DNA of 64,000 nt from Oscillospiraceae bacterium (GTDB lineage: Bacteria; Bacillota; Clostridia; Oscillospirales; CAG-382): the NCBI GenBank assembly GCA_015064485.1, contig SVSD01000003.1, positions 1-64,000 of the forward strand, in the 5' to 3' direction. Every line of letters starts with the position of its first letter. Within the stretch, counting starts at the first letter, position 1. The notes beneath the pieces were generated by a model. The model did not search any database and was not told the DNA's origin. It worked only from the letters and a program-made list of their open reading frames with translations. This document shows positions 48,429 through 58,386 of the stretch, piece by piece. A program made the position numbers and the translations under genes.

Positions 48429-49606
48429 TTAAAACAGATTATTCGAATGTAAGCTTTAAAAACGACGGAAGACTTAAGCTTCTTATAATAGTCGGAACCC
48501 GTCCTGAAATAATCCGTCTTTCTGCCGTTATCAATAAATGCAGAAAGTATTTTGACTGTATACTTGCACATACAGGTCAAAATTATGACTATAATCTCAA
48601 CGGTGTTTTCTTTAAGGATCTGAAGCTTGATGATCCCGAGGTTTATATGGATGCTGTAGGTGACGATCTTGGTGCCACCGTCGGAAACATTATTAACTGT
48701 TCATATAAGCTTATGAACGAAATAAAACCCGATGCACTTCTTATTCTCGGCGATACAAATTCTTGTCTTTCCGCCATTTCCGCAAAAAGACTCCATATTC
48801 CGATATTCCATATGGAAGCGGGTAACCGCTGCAAGGACGAATGTTTGCCTGAGGAAACAAACCGCAGAATCGTCGACATAATCTCGGATGTAAATCTTGC
48901 ATATTCGGAACACGCAAGAAAGTATCTTCACGAATGCGGTTTGCCTAAAGAAAGAACATATGTAACAGGCTCTCCTATGGCAGAAGTGCTTCATCAGAAT
49001 CTTGAGGAAATCGAAAACTCCGATATACTTTCCCGTCTTGATCTTGAACCGAAAAAATATATTCTTCTGTCTGCACACAGAGAAGAAAATATTGATACGG
49101 AAAAAAATTTCCTTTCGCTTTTCAATGCAATCAATAAAATTGCACAAATATATGATATGCCGATTCTTTATTCATGTCATCCCAGAAGTAAAAAACGCCT
49201 TGATGAAAGCGGCTTTGAACTTGATAAGCGTGTTATCCGTCATGAGCCTTTGGGCTTTCACGATTACAACAATCTGCAGATGAATGCCTTTGCAGTAGTT
49301 TCGGACAGCGGAACACTGCCCGAAGAATCAAGCTTTTTTACGAGCGTCGGAAAACCTTTTCCGGCGGTTTGCATCCGCACCTCCACAGAACGCCCCGAGG
49401 CGCTTGATAAAGCGTGCTTTATCCTTGCGGGCATTGAGGGCGACGGTCTGGTACAGGCTGTAAATACTGCTGTTGAGATGAACCGAGACGGGGATTTCGG
49501 AATTCCCGTACCCGACTATGTTGAGGAAAATGTTTCGACAAAGGTTGTTAAGATAATACAGTCTTATACAGGTGTTGTAAATAAGATGGTTTGGAGAAAA
49601 AACTGA
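48425..49606 (+). CDS. capG: Non-hydrolysing UDP-GlcNAc 2-epimerase, CapG/WbjD-like
   Basis: GTRPEIIRLSAVI..HTGQNYDYNLNGVFF..HMEAGNRCKDECLPEETNRRIVD..SDSGTLPEESSF. Confidence 0.88.
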   Translation: MIKTDYSNVSFKNDGRLKLLIIVGTRPEIIRLSAVINKCRKYFDCILAHTGQNYDYNLNGVFFKDLKLDDPEVYMDAVGDDLGATVGNIINCSYKLMNEIKPDALLILGDTNSCLSAISAKRLHIPIFHMEAGNRCKDECLPEETNRRIVDIISDVNLAYSEHARKYLHECGLPKERTYVTGSPMAEVLHQNLEEIENSDILSRLDLEPKKYILLSAHREENIDTEKNFLSLFNAINKIAQIYDMPILYSCHPRSKKRLDESGFELDKRVIRHEPLGFHDYNNLQMNAFAVVSDSGTLPEESSFFTSVGKPFPAVCIRTSTERPEALDKACFILAGIEGDGLVQAVNTAVEMNRDGDFGIPVPDYVEENVSTKVVKIIQSYTGVVNKMVWRKN

Positions 49607-49611
49607 TCAAA

Positions 49612-49650
49612 AAACAAAAAAAGACACATTCGTGTCTTTTTTTGTTTTTT
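49612..49650 (+). terminator. Intrinsic terminator of polysaccharide cluster
   Basis: aaaaacaaaaaaagacacattcgtgtctttttttgttttttt. Confidence 0.8.
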
Positions 49651-49657
49651 TGCCTAC

Positions 49658-49706
49658 TTGTAGAAATCAATTTATTATGATATAATTATAATATAATTAT
49701 AATATA
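49658..49706 (+). promoter_or_regulatory. Promoter region with overlapping -10 hexamers
   Basis: TTGTAG - 17 nt - TATAAT, then three further overlapping TATAAT hexamers (49687, 49692, 49698). Confidence 0.55.
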
Positions 49707-49800
49707 TCAGTTTATCAGAAGTCAAGATAAGTGTATCCTTGCAACTGCGACAAAAATTGCAGTTTAATCAAATAAAATTATGATCTGGGGGGTTACATCT

Positions 49801-51810
49801 ATGAAAAAGAAAACTTTGGGAATTTTGACAATCGACCCATATCTGTGTCCGTTTGAAGACGATCTTACAGCAAGAATGGAAAATTTTGCTAAAAAGAAAG
49901 AGGAACTTGTGGGGAAAAAGGGAAGACTTTGCTCTTTTGCCAACGGATATAATTATTTTGGCTTTCACAAGACAAAAAGCGGCTGGGTATACAGAGAATG
50001 GGCACCGGCGGCAGAAGCTATGTATCTTACCGGTGATTTCAACGAATGGAATACAAGAAGCCACCCCATGACAGCTCTTGATAACGGTGTATGGGAAATA
50101 GAAATACCGGGAAAAAATACATTAAAACAAGGACAAAAGATACAGGCGATAGTTATTCATAACGGAGATGAGCTTCGCCGTATTCCGACTTATGCTACCC
50201 GTGTGGTACAAGACAAAAACACGGTATCGTGGTGTGCGGAAATTGAGGAAACACTCAAACCTTATCCCTGGACGGACAAAGACTTTGTGCCGGATAAAAC
50301 TCCTCTTATATATGAGTGCCATATAGGTATGGCTCAGGAAAAATACGGAATCGGCACTTACGAGGAATTTAAAAACAATATTCTTCCCCGTATCAAAAAG
50401 CAAGGGTACAATACTATCCAGATAATGGCAATTATGGAGCATCCGTATTATGGCTCTTTCGGCTATCAGGTATCTAACTTTTTTGCCGCATCCTCAAGAT
50501 ACGGTACAAGCGAAGAGTTAAAAGACCTCATAAACGAAGCTCATAATATGGGAATTGCTGTACTTCTTGATGTTGTTCATTCTCATGCAGTTAAGAATAC
50601 AAACGAAGGATTAAATGAATTTGACGGCACAACATATCAGTTCTTCCATGACGGAGGAAAGGGTAATCACAGCGCCTGGGACACTAAATTGTTCAACTAC
50701 GGCAAAAACGAAGTGCTTCATTTCCTCTTATCAAATCTTAAATACTGGATGAATGTATTCCATTTTGACGGTTTCCGTTTCGATGGTGTTACTTCTATGC
50801 TTTATCACGATCACGGCCTTGGCAGTGCTTTCTGCAATTATGATATGTATTTCTCTATGAATACCGATACCGAGGCTGTTACATATCTCCAGCTTGCAAA
50901 CGAACTTATACATCAGATAAACAAAAACGCAATTACAATAGCTGAAGATATGTCGGGTATGCCCGGAATGTGTATTCCGATAAAAGACGGCGGTATAGGC
51001 TTTGATTACAGATTATCTATGGGCGTTCCGGATTTATGGATAAAGACCATAAAAGAATACAAGGACGAGGACTGGGATATGTATAAGCTTTGGTATGAGC
51101 TTATAGGCAGAAGACCGCAGGAAAAAAATATAGGCTATTGCGAATCCCACGATCAGGCGCTTGTCGGCGACAAAACAATTATGTTCCGCCTTTGCGATGC
51201 AGAAATGTATACAGCGATGAATAAGTTTGGTGGAAGTATGGTGGTTGACCGCGGAATTGCCCTTCATAAAATGATAAGACTTATAACAGCTTCTCTTGCG
51301 GGAGAAGGATATCTCAATTTTATGGGTAACGAGTTCGGACATCCCGAATGGATAGATTTCCCGAGAGAAGGCAACGGTTGGAGTTATCACTATTGCCGCA
51401 GACAGTGGAGTCTTGTTGACAATGACCTTTTGAGATATATGGAGCTTAATGACTTCGATAAAGCAATGATAGCGCTTTTGAAGGACGAAAAACTGTTGAC
51501 AAAACAGCCGGTAAACAGATGGATGCATCAGGATGACAAAATAATAATCTATACAAAAGGAGATTGTGTATTTGCCTTTAATTTCCATCCGTACAAATCG
51601 TTTGAAGGGTACTTTATACCTGTCGGTAATGAGAATTCAGGAAAATACGAAATAGCAATTTCTTCTGATGACGGCAAATTCGGAGGCTTTAACCGTATAG
51701 ATACAAGCGTAAAATATGATACATATACTACCGATGCTGACTGGACAGGCTTTAATTGCTATTTACCGTCGAGAAGTGCTGTAGTGTTTAAGAGAATCAA
51801 GAAAAAATAA
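49801..51810 (+). CDS. glgB: 1,4-alpha-glucan branching enzyme-like (GH13)
   Basis: YREWAPAAEAMYLTGDFNEWN; LLDVVHSHAVKN; FRFDGVTSMLYHDHG; TIAEDMSGMPG; ESHDQALVGDKT. Confidence 0.88.
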   Translation: MKKKTLGILTIDPYLCPFEDDLTARMENFAKKKEELVGKKGRLCSFANGYNYFGFHKTKSGWVYREWAPAAEAMYLTGDFNEWNTRSHPMTALDNGVWEIEIPGKNTLKQGQKIQAIVIHNGDELRRIPTYATRVVQDKNTVSWCAEIEETLKPYPWTDKDFVPDKTPLIYECHIGMAQEKYGIGTYEEFKNNILPRIKKQGYNTIQIMAIMEHPYYGSFGYQVSNFFAASSRYGTSEELKDLINEAHNMGIAVLLDVVHSHAVKNTNEGLNEFDGTTYQFFHDGGKGNHSAWDTKLFNYGKNEVLHFLLSNLKYWMNVFHFDGFRFDGVTSMLYHDHGLGSAFCNYDMYFSMNTDTEAVTYLQLANELIHQINKNAITIAEDMSGMPGMCIPIKDGGIGFDYRLSMGVPDLWIKTIKEYKDEDWDMYKLWYELIGRRPQEKNIGYCESHDQALVGDKTIMFRLCDAEMYTAMNKFGGSMVVDRGIALHKMIRLITASLAGEGYLNFMGNEFGHPEWIDFPREGNGWSYHYCRRQWSLVDNDLLRYMELNDFDKAMIALLKDEKLLTKQPVNRWMHQDDKIIIYTKGDCVFAFNFHPYKSFEGYFIPVGNENSGKYEIAISSDDGKFGGFNRIDTSVKYDTYTTDADWTGFNCYLPSRSAVVFKRIKKK

Positions 51811-51818
51811 GATAAAAT

Positions 51819-51851
51819 CAAAAAGACACCCGATTGGGTGTCTTTTTGATT
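51819..51851. terminator. Intrinsic terminator
   Basis: aaaaagacaccc-gatt-gggtgtctttttg. Confidence 0.8.
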
Positions 51852-51910
51852 TTGGAAAGCCGGGCGGATTCATATACCGCCGTCAAAATTATTTTATAAG
51901 CAGAGAGGAC

Positions 51911-52402
51911 TTAATTGAGGGTTTTAAAAAATTCATCAACTTCGTGCCTTGACTTAAATACTATCACATTTTTATCCTTGCCGTATTTTTCGATAAGTTT
52001 ATATATTCTCGGCAAACTGTTGTAAGGGAAATCTTCTATTGATTGCTTGAAATCCGGAGTTAATTCTTTTTCTACCCATGGTAAGTCATAACGATATTTA
52101 CCGAGCCTTTCTGTTGCACCTTGTATACAGACATCAGTCGGAAGATCGAACAAGAATACAGTGTCGCACTGCTGAAGCCGTATTTCAATCGTTCTGTTGT
52201 AATTTCCGTCGATTATCCATTTTGAAGTGTTAAATACTTCGGATAGAAATTTGTCAAAGTCATCCCTTGAAATATGAGTTTTGTCCGACTTATGCCATAT
52301 TGAGTCCAGGTAATACGCCGGAATTGCTGTTTTGCAGCTTAATTTTTCTGCAAATGTGGTTTTTCCGCTGCCGGGGCAGCCGATTATAATTACTTTTTGC
52401 AT
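51911..52402 (-). CDS. P-loop nucleotide kinase, adenylate kinase/FlaR-like
   Basis: IIIGCPGSGKTTFAEKL; LDSIWHK; WIIDGNYNRTIEIRLQQCDTVFLFDLP. Confidence 0.85.
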   Translation of the reverse strand: MQKVIIIGCPGSGKTTFAEKLSCKTAIPAYYLDSIWHKSDKTHISRDDFDKFLSEVFNTSKWIIDGNYNRTIEIRLQQCDTVFLFDLPTDVCIQGATERLGKYRYDLPWVEKELTPDFKQSIEDFPYNSLPRIYKLIEKYGKDKNVIVFKSRHEVDEFFKTLN

Positions 52403-52800
52403 TGTCTGTTTCTCCGTAAATTCAAGTATATCAGATTAATTATATCATATGACTTGAAATTTTTCCAGCAGCACCGCCTTTGCAGCTACGATCTATGGGT
52501 TATGAAATGTTCTTGTAAACCCGGACTTAAAATCGAAATAGTCGACAAAGCGTATGCTGTAGGGCTTTTCCCAACCGAAATGTCGACGAATCGAAACTGT
52601 AAATTTGCGTCGTCAACCGTTGGCGTGGTGTGGAAATGGGACACCTTTGGGAGTCAGAGGACTTTAAAAAATTACGACTTGAGCGACAAATGTATTCCAA
52701 AAGGATAACTGTTATGAATTATTTTTGAATACTTGCTGAGTTGGATGCATCAGAAAACAAAAATCACAAAATATGTGAAATTCACAACCGTAGGATATGT

Positions 52801-53328
52801 TTAAACGCATTCATCTTCTTTTTCGTTCTGGGTCGAATACTCTTCGCCGATATCCCGTCCGAGGTCGCAGGTATAGAGCCATTCGATCTTATCACCGTCC
52901 CTGAGCTTATATTGCGAACAGCCGAAGCCCGGAAAAATGCCGTTTACACGGTACATCCACCCCGAAAGCTCGCCGCAATCAAACTCATAAAGATTTGCAA
53001 TGCCCTCAATATATGTGCTGTTGTATATGGGTGTGTCGGTGAATTCAAGGTGAATTTTGTTTTGATTCATTTCTCGCAAAAGCACATTGAAAACACTTTC
53101 GCCCTCATAAAAAACAACTTCTTTTTCCGCAAAAATTATGCCGTCTTCCGGGACGATTTCCACCTTTTCGCCGTCAAGCTTTTCAATGTTTTCAAGCACA
53201 GTGCCGCATCTTACCGAAAGGGTGCAGGTAAGCTCTTTTTCGGTATTTTCTTCGCTTTGCTTTCCGGCGCAACCGACAAGCAAAAAAACTATTGAAATAA
53301 GACAGAAAGATAATAGGAATTTTCTCAT
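52801..53328 (-). CDS. Lipoprotein with DUF4430 (transcobalamin-like C-terminal) domain
   Basis: Lipobox IVFLLVGC; GELSGWMYRVNGIFPGFGCSQYKLRDGDKIEWLYTCDLGRDIG. Confidence 0.8.
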   Translation of the reverse strand: MRKFLLSFCLISIVFLLVGCAGKQSEENTEKELTCTLSVRCGTVLENIEKLDGEKVEIVPEDGIIFAEKEVVFYEGESVFNVLLREMNQNKIHLEFTDTPIYNSTYIEGIANLYEFDCGELSGWMYRVNGIFPGFGCSQYKLRDGDKIEWLYTCDLGRDIGEEYSTQNEKEDECV

Positions 53329-53337
53329 TTTTTACCT

Positions 53338-54414
53338 CTATAAAAGCTTTGAATTTGAAAGAAGATTATACAGCATACCTGCAATTTCACCTCTTGTGAC
53401 GGCTTCCTTCGGGTTTATTTTCATCACACTGCCTTCAAGAATTTTGGTTTTGCAGCAGAAAGCAATCGATTCTTTCGACCAATCGGATGCCTTTTTGTAA
53501 TCGGTAAAGCCTGCAAGAATTTTTCGTACCTCTGTGTCGGAAAGGGCAGTGTTGTGTCCGCAAAGCTTTGCCGCCCGTGCTAACATTACTGCAGCTTCTT
53601 CACGGGTGATAGTACCATTCGGGTTAAATTTGTTTTGAGAAACCCCCTTTATGATGCCGTAATGATAGGCCGTTCCCACATATCCGAAAAACCAATCTTT
53701 TGAGGTAACATCGTTAAAAACTGCTGTTTCCTTTTGTACAAGACCAAGCCCTCTTGCGACGATCGTTGCAGATTCCGCTTTTTCGTCATCACGATATTTT
53801 GAAAGTGCCTGAAGTGCCATTGCCGTAACATCTGCATCAGCCAAATCTCCCGATAGTGCCCATCCGCCGTCGGGAGTTTGTTTTTCAAGGATGTAGCTTA
53901 CATACATCTCCCTTGTTGCCTGAACCTTTGCAGTGGTATTTTCGGGGATATCATAACTTCCGCAGTCAAGGGCGATAAGGGCAAAGATTGCTCCGTTTAT
54001 TCCTTGCCACACAGTTTTTTCGTAATCACCGAGGGGTGTCAAAAGGTTGTATCCTGCCACATCCGAGGGGTCTTTTCCGATAGAAGTGAGGGCAATAATC
54101 ACTCTCGAATATTCGGTATATTTTTTGTTGTGAAGCTTTCCGCCTTGCTTTTTAACATATTCTTCCACATTTTTATAGTAATCGGCGTAATACTTGTCTG
54201 GAATATCAATTCCACATCTAGCAAGTCCTAAAACCACCCATTCGCCGCCGATCTGGCCGACCTGTGGATCCGGCACAGCCTTGTATAAATACAAGGCCGT
54301 ATCGTTCAATACAGAGTCGATGTCATAATTTGCTTTTGCAAAAGCCGTTATCGGTATTCCGAAAAGCATTATAAGGGACAAAAAGATCGATAAGATTTTT
54401 TTCATAAAAAACAC
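53338..54414 (-). CDS. Secreted alpha/alpha-barrel (prenyltransferase/squalene-oxidase-like or cobalamin_bind-like) protein with SLH domains
   Basis: Signal peptide; GGEWVVLGLARCGIDIP, QTPDGGWALSGDLADADVTAMALQALSKY; SLH VFNDVTSKDWFFGYVGTAYHYGIIKGVSQNKFNPNGTITREEAAVMLARAA. Confidence 0.8.
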   Translation of the reverse strand: MFFMKKILSIFLSLIMLFGIPITAFAKANYDIDSVLNDTALYLYKAVPDPQVGQIGGEWVVLGLARCGIDIPDKYYADYYKNVEEYVKKQGGKLHNKKYTEYSRVIIALTSIGKDPSDVAGYNLLTPLGDYEKTVWQGINGAIFALIALDCGSYDIPENTTAKVQATREMYVSYILEKQTPDGGWALSGDLADADVTAMALQALSKYRDDEKAESATIVARGLGLVQKETAVFNDVTSKDWFFGYVGTAYHYGIIKGVSQNKFNPNGTITREEAAVMLARAAKLCGHNTALSDTEVRKILAGFTDYKKASDWSKESIAFCCKTKILEGSVMKINPKEAVTRGEIAGMLYNLLSNSKLL

Positions 54415-54417
54415 CTT

Positions 54418-57400
54418 TTATTTTTCCGTATTTTCGCAAAAACGGGTAAGGACAGCGGCAACCTGTGCACGGGTCGACACATCCTTGGGAGAAAGGTTAG
54501 ATTCGCTTGTGCCGTTTATAAGTTCCATCTTATATGTCCACCTCATTGCTTCAAGGGCAAAACCGCTTATATCGTCCGCATCCGAAAATTTCGATATATC
54601 AGCGATTTCCGTAACATCCATACCGTTTGCTTTTGCAAAGCGGCAGAGGATCACCGCCATCTGCTCGCGAGTCACATATTCTTCGGGTGCAAACTCTGTT
54701 TCGCTTTTGCCGTTTACGATTCCCTTTGATGCCGCCCATGCTACCGCATCGCGATACCATGCGTTTTCGGGAACATCTGCAAAGGCGCAGGTCTTTTCCG
54801 AAATTTCCGGATTTGCCATTCTGTAAATGACAGTTACAAGCATTGCCCTTGTCATTTTGATATCGGGTTCAAAGCCGTTTTCTGTGCCCTGCATCAGATC
54901 GTTTTCGTAGACATACTTGACATAATCGTAATGCCAATCGTCTTTTTTTACATCGTTGAAGGTGGTTTCTGTAAATAAGTTTTTCGGAGTTTCTTCGGGT
55001 TCTTCTTTTGCATCATCCTTTTCTTGTGTTTTTTCTTCATCTTTTTCATCCGGAATTTGCTGAATGAATGAAGAATCCGAATCGGATTTAAAGGTGTCTC
55101 CGATATCCTCGCCAAGCTGACAGGTGTATTGCCATTTGACAATATCCCCGTTTTTGACTTCAAAATCAGATGCACCGTAGCGTATAAACTCTTTGTTGAG
55201 TGTGATCATCCAGCCCGAACCCGAGCCTGCATCAAATTCGCCGAACGATTCATAATCGATGCCCTTATGGGTAAAGGTGCCGATTGCTGCAAGATAAAAG
55301 CCATCTTTTGTAGTGCCCGTATGCTGATAGGTAAATCCGTAAGCATCAAGCAGACGAAGTGTTACATCAGCAACCGTGTCGCCTTCTTTGAAAGGCACCT
55401 TTTTTGATGAAATTATTGTACCTAAAGCCTTCGGATAGGTAACATTTGATTCTCCCTTAACTCGTTTTCCGTTGTCAACAAAGCTTACATATACATATCC
55501 TTCGATTTCATCATCCGAAATATCGTATTGAGGAGATGAGGAAGAGGGATTTGATTTTTCCTTGACAGTTAAAGTGATGGTATATGCGTCACTTTCCGTT
55601 TCGCTGTCTTTTGCTGCAAAAGTGAGTGTGTATGTGCCGATTTCATTTGGGGTAAAGGTAAAATATCCGTCATCAATCGGGGTTTCTTCGGATTCATTTA
55701 CCTTTACAATATAGGAAAGAGTGTCATTGTCGCGGTCGGTGAATATTTTTGACATACTGACAGCGTATGTTCCGCCAAGATTAAGAGTTGCTGATTTCGG
55801 TGCGTTTTCACGAATATATGGCGCTGTGTTTCCGCTCGGAAGCATACCGATACTTATTTTGATATCGGGAAGCAAGCTTCTTGTGGTGTAAGTTGTCTTG
55901 TTATCCCTTGTTATGCCTCCGCCGTCGGGGATGTTTCTGTGGCTGTCGCCGTCATCCGAATATCCTGTAACGCCAATTACGCCAAGTCCGATGTATCCGT
56001 CGGTAAGCGTGAATTCGTTTTTTTCGCTGTCTTCGGGAATGACAAACTTTATGGTTGTTCCCTCTTTTGAAAAGTTGTATTGCTTGCCGTCGCTTCTTAT
56101 TTTTTTGTCGCCAAGGGTGTAACTAAGATGAACCCCTCCGTCACCGTCTGTATTGCTTTTGTAGCCGGGGTTATATGTTCCCGCAATTTTCGGAATTGGC
56201 GTGTGCACCCCGATAAGCGTAAGGCTTACCTCATCGCCTGCCGAAATCGGTTTTCCGGGATTTGTAATGTTTTTTACGGAAAGCTCGACCTTGTCACCGC
56301 GCACGACCTGATATGCCACACCCTTGTCTGTGGCAACACGGATGATGTTGTTGCCCGACATAATGGGAGCGGTATATACTCCGTCGAAACAATCAAGAAC
56401 GGTGTAAGTCTTGCCCTTGTCGTTTGATACCGAAACTTTGGTGATAATCTCATCTTTTGCCGTGGGGGAAAGCTTTATTTCTCCGCCATCTCCGAAAAAG
56501 TAAAGGGTGTCAAATTCGCTGTCCCAAGGCTTTTTGTTTGCTTCTGAATAGACCATACTGCCGTAACTTACTTTGCTTTCAATGCCAAAATCAACTTCGG
56601 GAGCATTGTCGCCGACTGTGACCAAAAAAAGGCCGCTTCTCGCAGGATCTGTTGCACCGTATAAGCCATCAAACGAGCTTCCACTGATACTTATTGCATC
56701 GTATGTAACCTCAACAATTGCCCTACCTTCTCCGATGGCAGAAAGCTTTTGCCAGTTACCGCTTCCGTTTGTTGTCGGCTGGTTTTCAACGGGTTCAAGA
56801 TTTATCACATCTTCCCCTGAAAGAATATCGAAATGAAAGTCGGGTTCAATTATGTGGTTGTTGTAGGTAAGGTCAATTATCTGCCAGGTTCTGTATGCCT
56901 TCAGCGTTTTTTCATCACCGATATTCATTGACAGGTGATTGTGCTTGTTGATATTGAGAAGGATGCTGTCATCACCTACGATTGCGGCATCTGAGGTTGA
57001 GGTGAAATAATCTTGTCTTTCGGCGGGAATGGCATCGCTTTCTGTGTGAAGCACAATTGCGGTATTGCCGGTTTTCATATATCCTGCATTTGTCAGCTTT
57101 CCTTCCATAGAAACACGATAGCTTAAATCGCCCTCAGCCGCAAAGTAGTGGGTGGATGTGCCGTTGCCGTTGTCAACAGTTGCAAGAGGAGTGTAGACTG
57201 TATGTACAAAGTAGTTGTTTTTATATGAGAAAAGCTTCGCAACAGCACCTGTTGTCGTTGTTACAGTTTTTGGATTCTTGTACGGAACTTTTACTGTAAC
57301 TTTTAATGAATCTTCGGTTATTACAAGAGTTTCGGTTTTGGTACTGTATACAGATGTATTTTCGGGAGATGCCGTAAAAGCATATTCCGTGTCGGGCATA

Positions 57401-58386
57401 AGCAAAAATTTTCCGTCATTGCCGACTGCCGTTTTTTCGCCGTATGAAACGGAAAATTCTCCTGCAATCACATTGCCGCCAAAATCAATGATTTCGGTTT
57501 GCACCTTACAAAGCTTTGCGGTGCTTTCGCTTGATACGGAAAAAGACAAACCGCCGTAGGTGTTGTCACGAACAGAAATCAAAGATATATTTTCAGGAAC
57601 AGATACTATGTGTGCTGTGTGTCCGTCTGCCGATTCGCCTTTGAGCGATAAAAGCTCATCTCCCGTAATGTCAACACCGCTTTCGTCAAATCCGGTTGTG
57701 ATGTAAAATAAAGGGTTTATATCATCGGGAACAAAAACGGTTGTATCATAAGTTGTTATGGAGTTTGATACGGTAAGTGTGACCTTGTATGAGTCGGCAG
57801 AGGTCGACATAAAATCGCTTGCAAAAAATTCAAGCTCATAAGTTCCGCCAAGGGGTGGAGTAAAGCTGAAATTTACATCGGCAGGTACGGCATCCTCGCC
57901 GTTTATTTCCACACTGTATGTAAGCTCGTCACCATCCGCATCCATAAAAATAGGGGAAAGGTCAATGGTGTAGGGAGTGTTTGCCGCTATTGTTTCTTCA
58001 CAAGATGAAGCACCTGCAAGTGTCGGAGCGGTGTTTTCCACAACAATACTAAGCTTCCATGTTTCGTAACTATTGCTTGTAGTTGTCGGGGTTTTTTCGT
58101 AATAATAGAATGTGAGATTTGCAACACCATTTGTGAGTGTTAAGTCTTTTTTTGTAAACTTGTTGTTTACAGCCTTTCCTGAACTTGTTCCGCTTGTGCC
58201 TGTCTTGGTGCTGATAAATGGTACATCGCCCGTTTGGGTCAGATCAAAATTCGCCTTTATACTGCCGTTTGCGGGATAGCTTTTTGGCAATACAACGGAA
58301 ATTTGTTTTTCGCCCACATCAACTTTAATTTCTTCAATCGGGACGGAATCAGCATCGGTAAATATCACACTGTTGAGGCTATCCAC
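54418..58386 (-). CDS. Large SLH-anchored protein with cadherin-like modules and DUF4430 domain (fragment 3 of an apparently frameshifted gene)
   Basis: Cadherin-like SPIFMDADGDELTYSV and SKIFTDRDNDTLSYIV; DUF4430 GSGWMITLNKEFIRYGASDFEVKNGDIVKWQYTCQLGEDIG; three C-terminal SLH repeats. Confidence 0.8.
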   Translation of the reverse strand: MDSLNSVIFTDADSVPIEEIKVDVGEKQISVVLPKSYPANGSIKANFDLTQTGDVPFISTKTGTSGTSSGKAVNNKFTKKDLTLTNGVANLTFYYYEKTPTTTSNSYETWKLSIVVENTAPTLAGASSCEETIAANTPYTIDLSPIFMDADGDELTYSVEINGEDAVPADVNFSFTPPLGGTYELEFFASDFMSTSADSYKVTLTVSNSITTYDTTVFVPDDINPLFYITTGFDESGVDITGDELLSLKGESADGHTAHIVSVPENISLISVRDNTYGGLSFSVSSESTAKLCKVQTEIIDFGGNVIAGEFSVSYGEKTAVGNDGKFLLMPDTEYAFTASPENTSVYSTKTETLVITEDSLKVTVKVPYKNPKTVTTTTGAVAKLFSYKNNYFVHTVYTPLATVDNGNGTSTHYFAAEGDLSYRVSMEGKLTNAGYMKTGNTAIVLHTESDAIPAERQDYFTSTSDAAIVGDDSILLNINKHNHLSMNIGDEKTLKAYRTWQIIDLTYNNHIIEPDFHFDILSGEDVINLEPVENQPTTNGSGNWQKLSAIGEGRAIVEVTYDAISISGSSFDGLYGATDPARSGLFLVTVGDNAPEVDFGIESKVSYGSMVYSEANKKPWDSEFDTLYFFGDGGEIKLSPTAKDEIITKVSVSNDKGKTYTVLDCFDGVYTAPIMSGNNIIRVATDKGVAYQVVRGDKVELSVKNITNPGKPISAGDEVSLTLIGVHTPIPKIAGTYNPGYKSNTDGDGGVHLSYTLGDKKIRSDGKQYNFSKEGTTIKFVIPEDSEKNEFTLTDGYIGLGVIGVTGYSDDGDSHRNIPDGGGITRDNKTTYTTRSLLPDIKISIGMLPSGNTAPYIRENAPKSATLNLGGTYAVSMSKIFTDRDNDTLSYIVKVNESEETPIDDGYFTFTPNEIGTYTLTFAAKDSETESDAYTITLTVKEKSNPSSSSPQYDISDDEIEGYVYVSFVDNGKRVKGESNVTYPKALGTIISSKKVPFKEGDTVADVTLRLLDAYGFTYQHTGTTKDGFYLAAIGTFTHKGIDYESFGEFDAGSGSGWMITLNKEFIRYGASDFEVKNGDIVKWQYTCQLGEDIGDTFKSDSDSSFIQQIPDEKDEEKTQEKDDAKEEPEETPKNLFTETTFNDVKKDDWHYDYVKYVYENDLMQGTENGFEPDIKMTRAMLVTVIYRMANPEISEKTCAFADVPENAWYRDAVAWAASKGIVNGKSETEFAPEEYVTREQMAVILCRFAKANGMDVTEIADISKFSDADDISGFALEAMRWTYKMELINGTSESNLSPKDVSTRAQVAAVLTRFCENTEK

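Noticed and set aside
52741-53295. 184-aa plus-strand ORF
   Set aside because: Opposite strand encodes a lipoprotein with signal peptide and DUF4430 motif; plus-strand ORF lacks an RBS.
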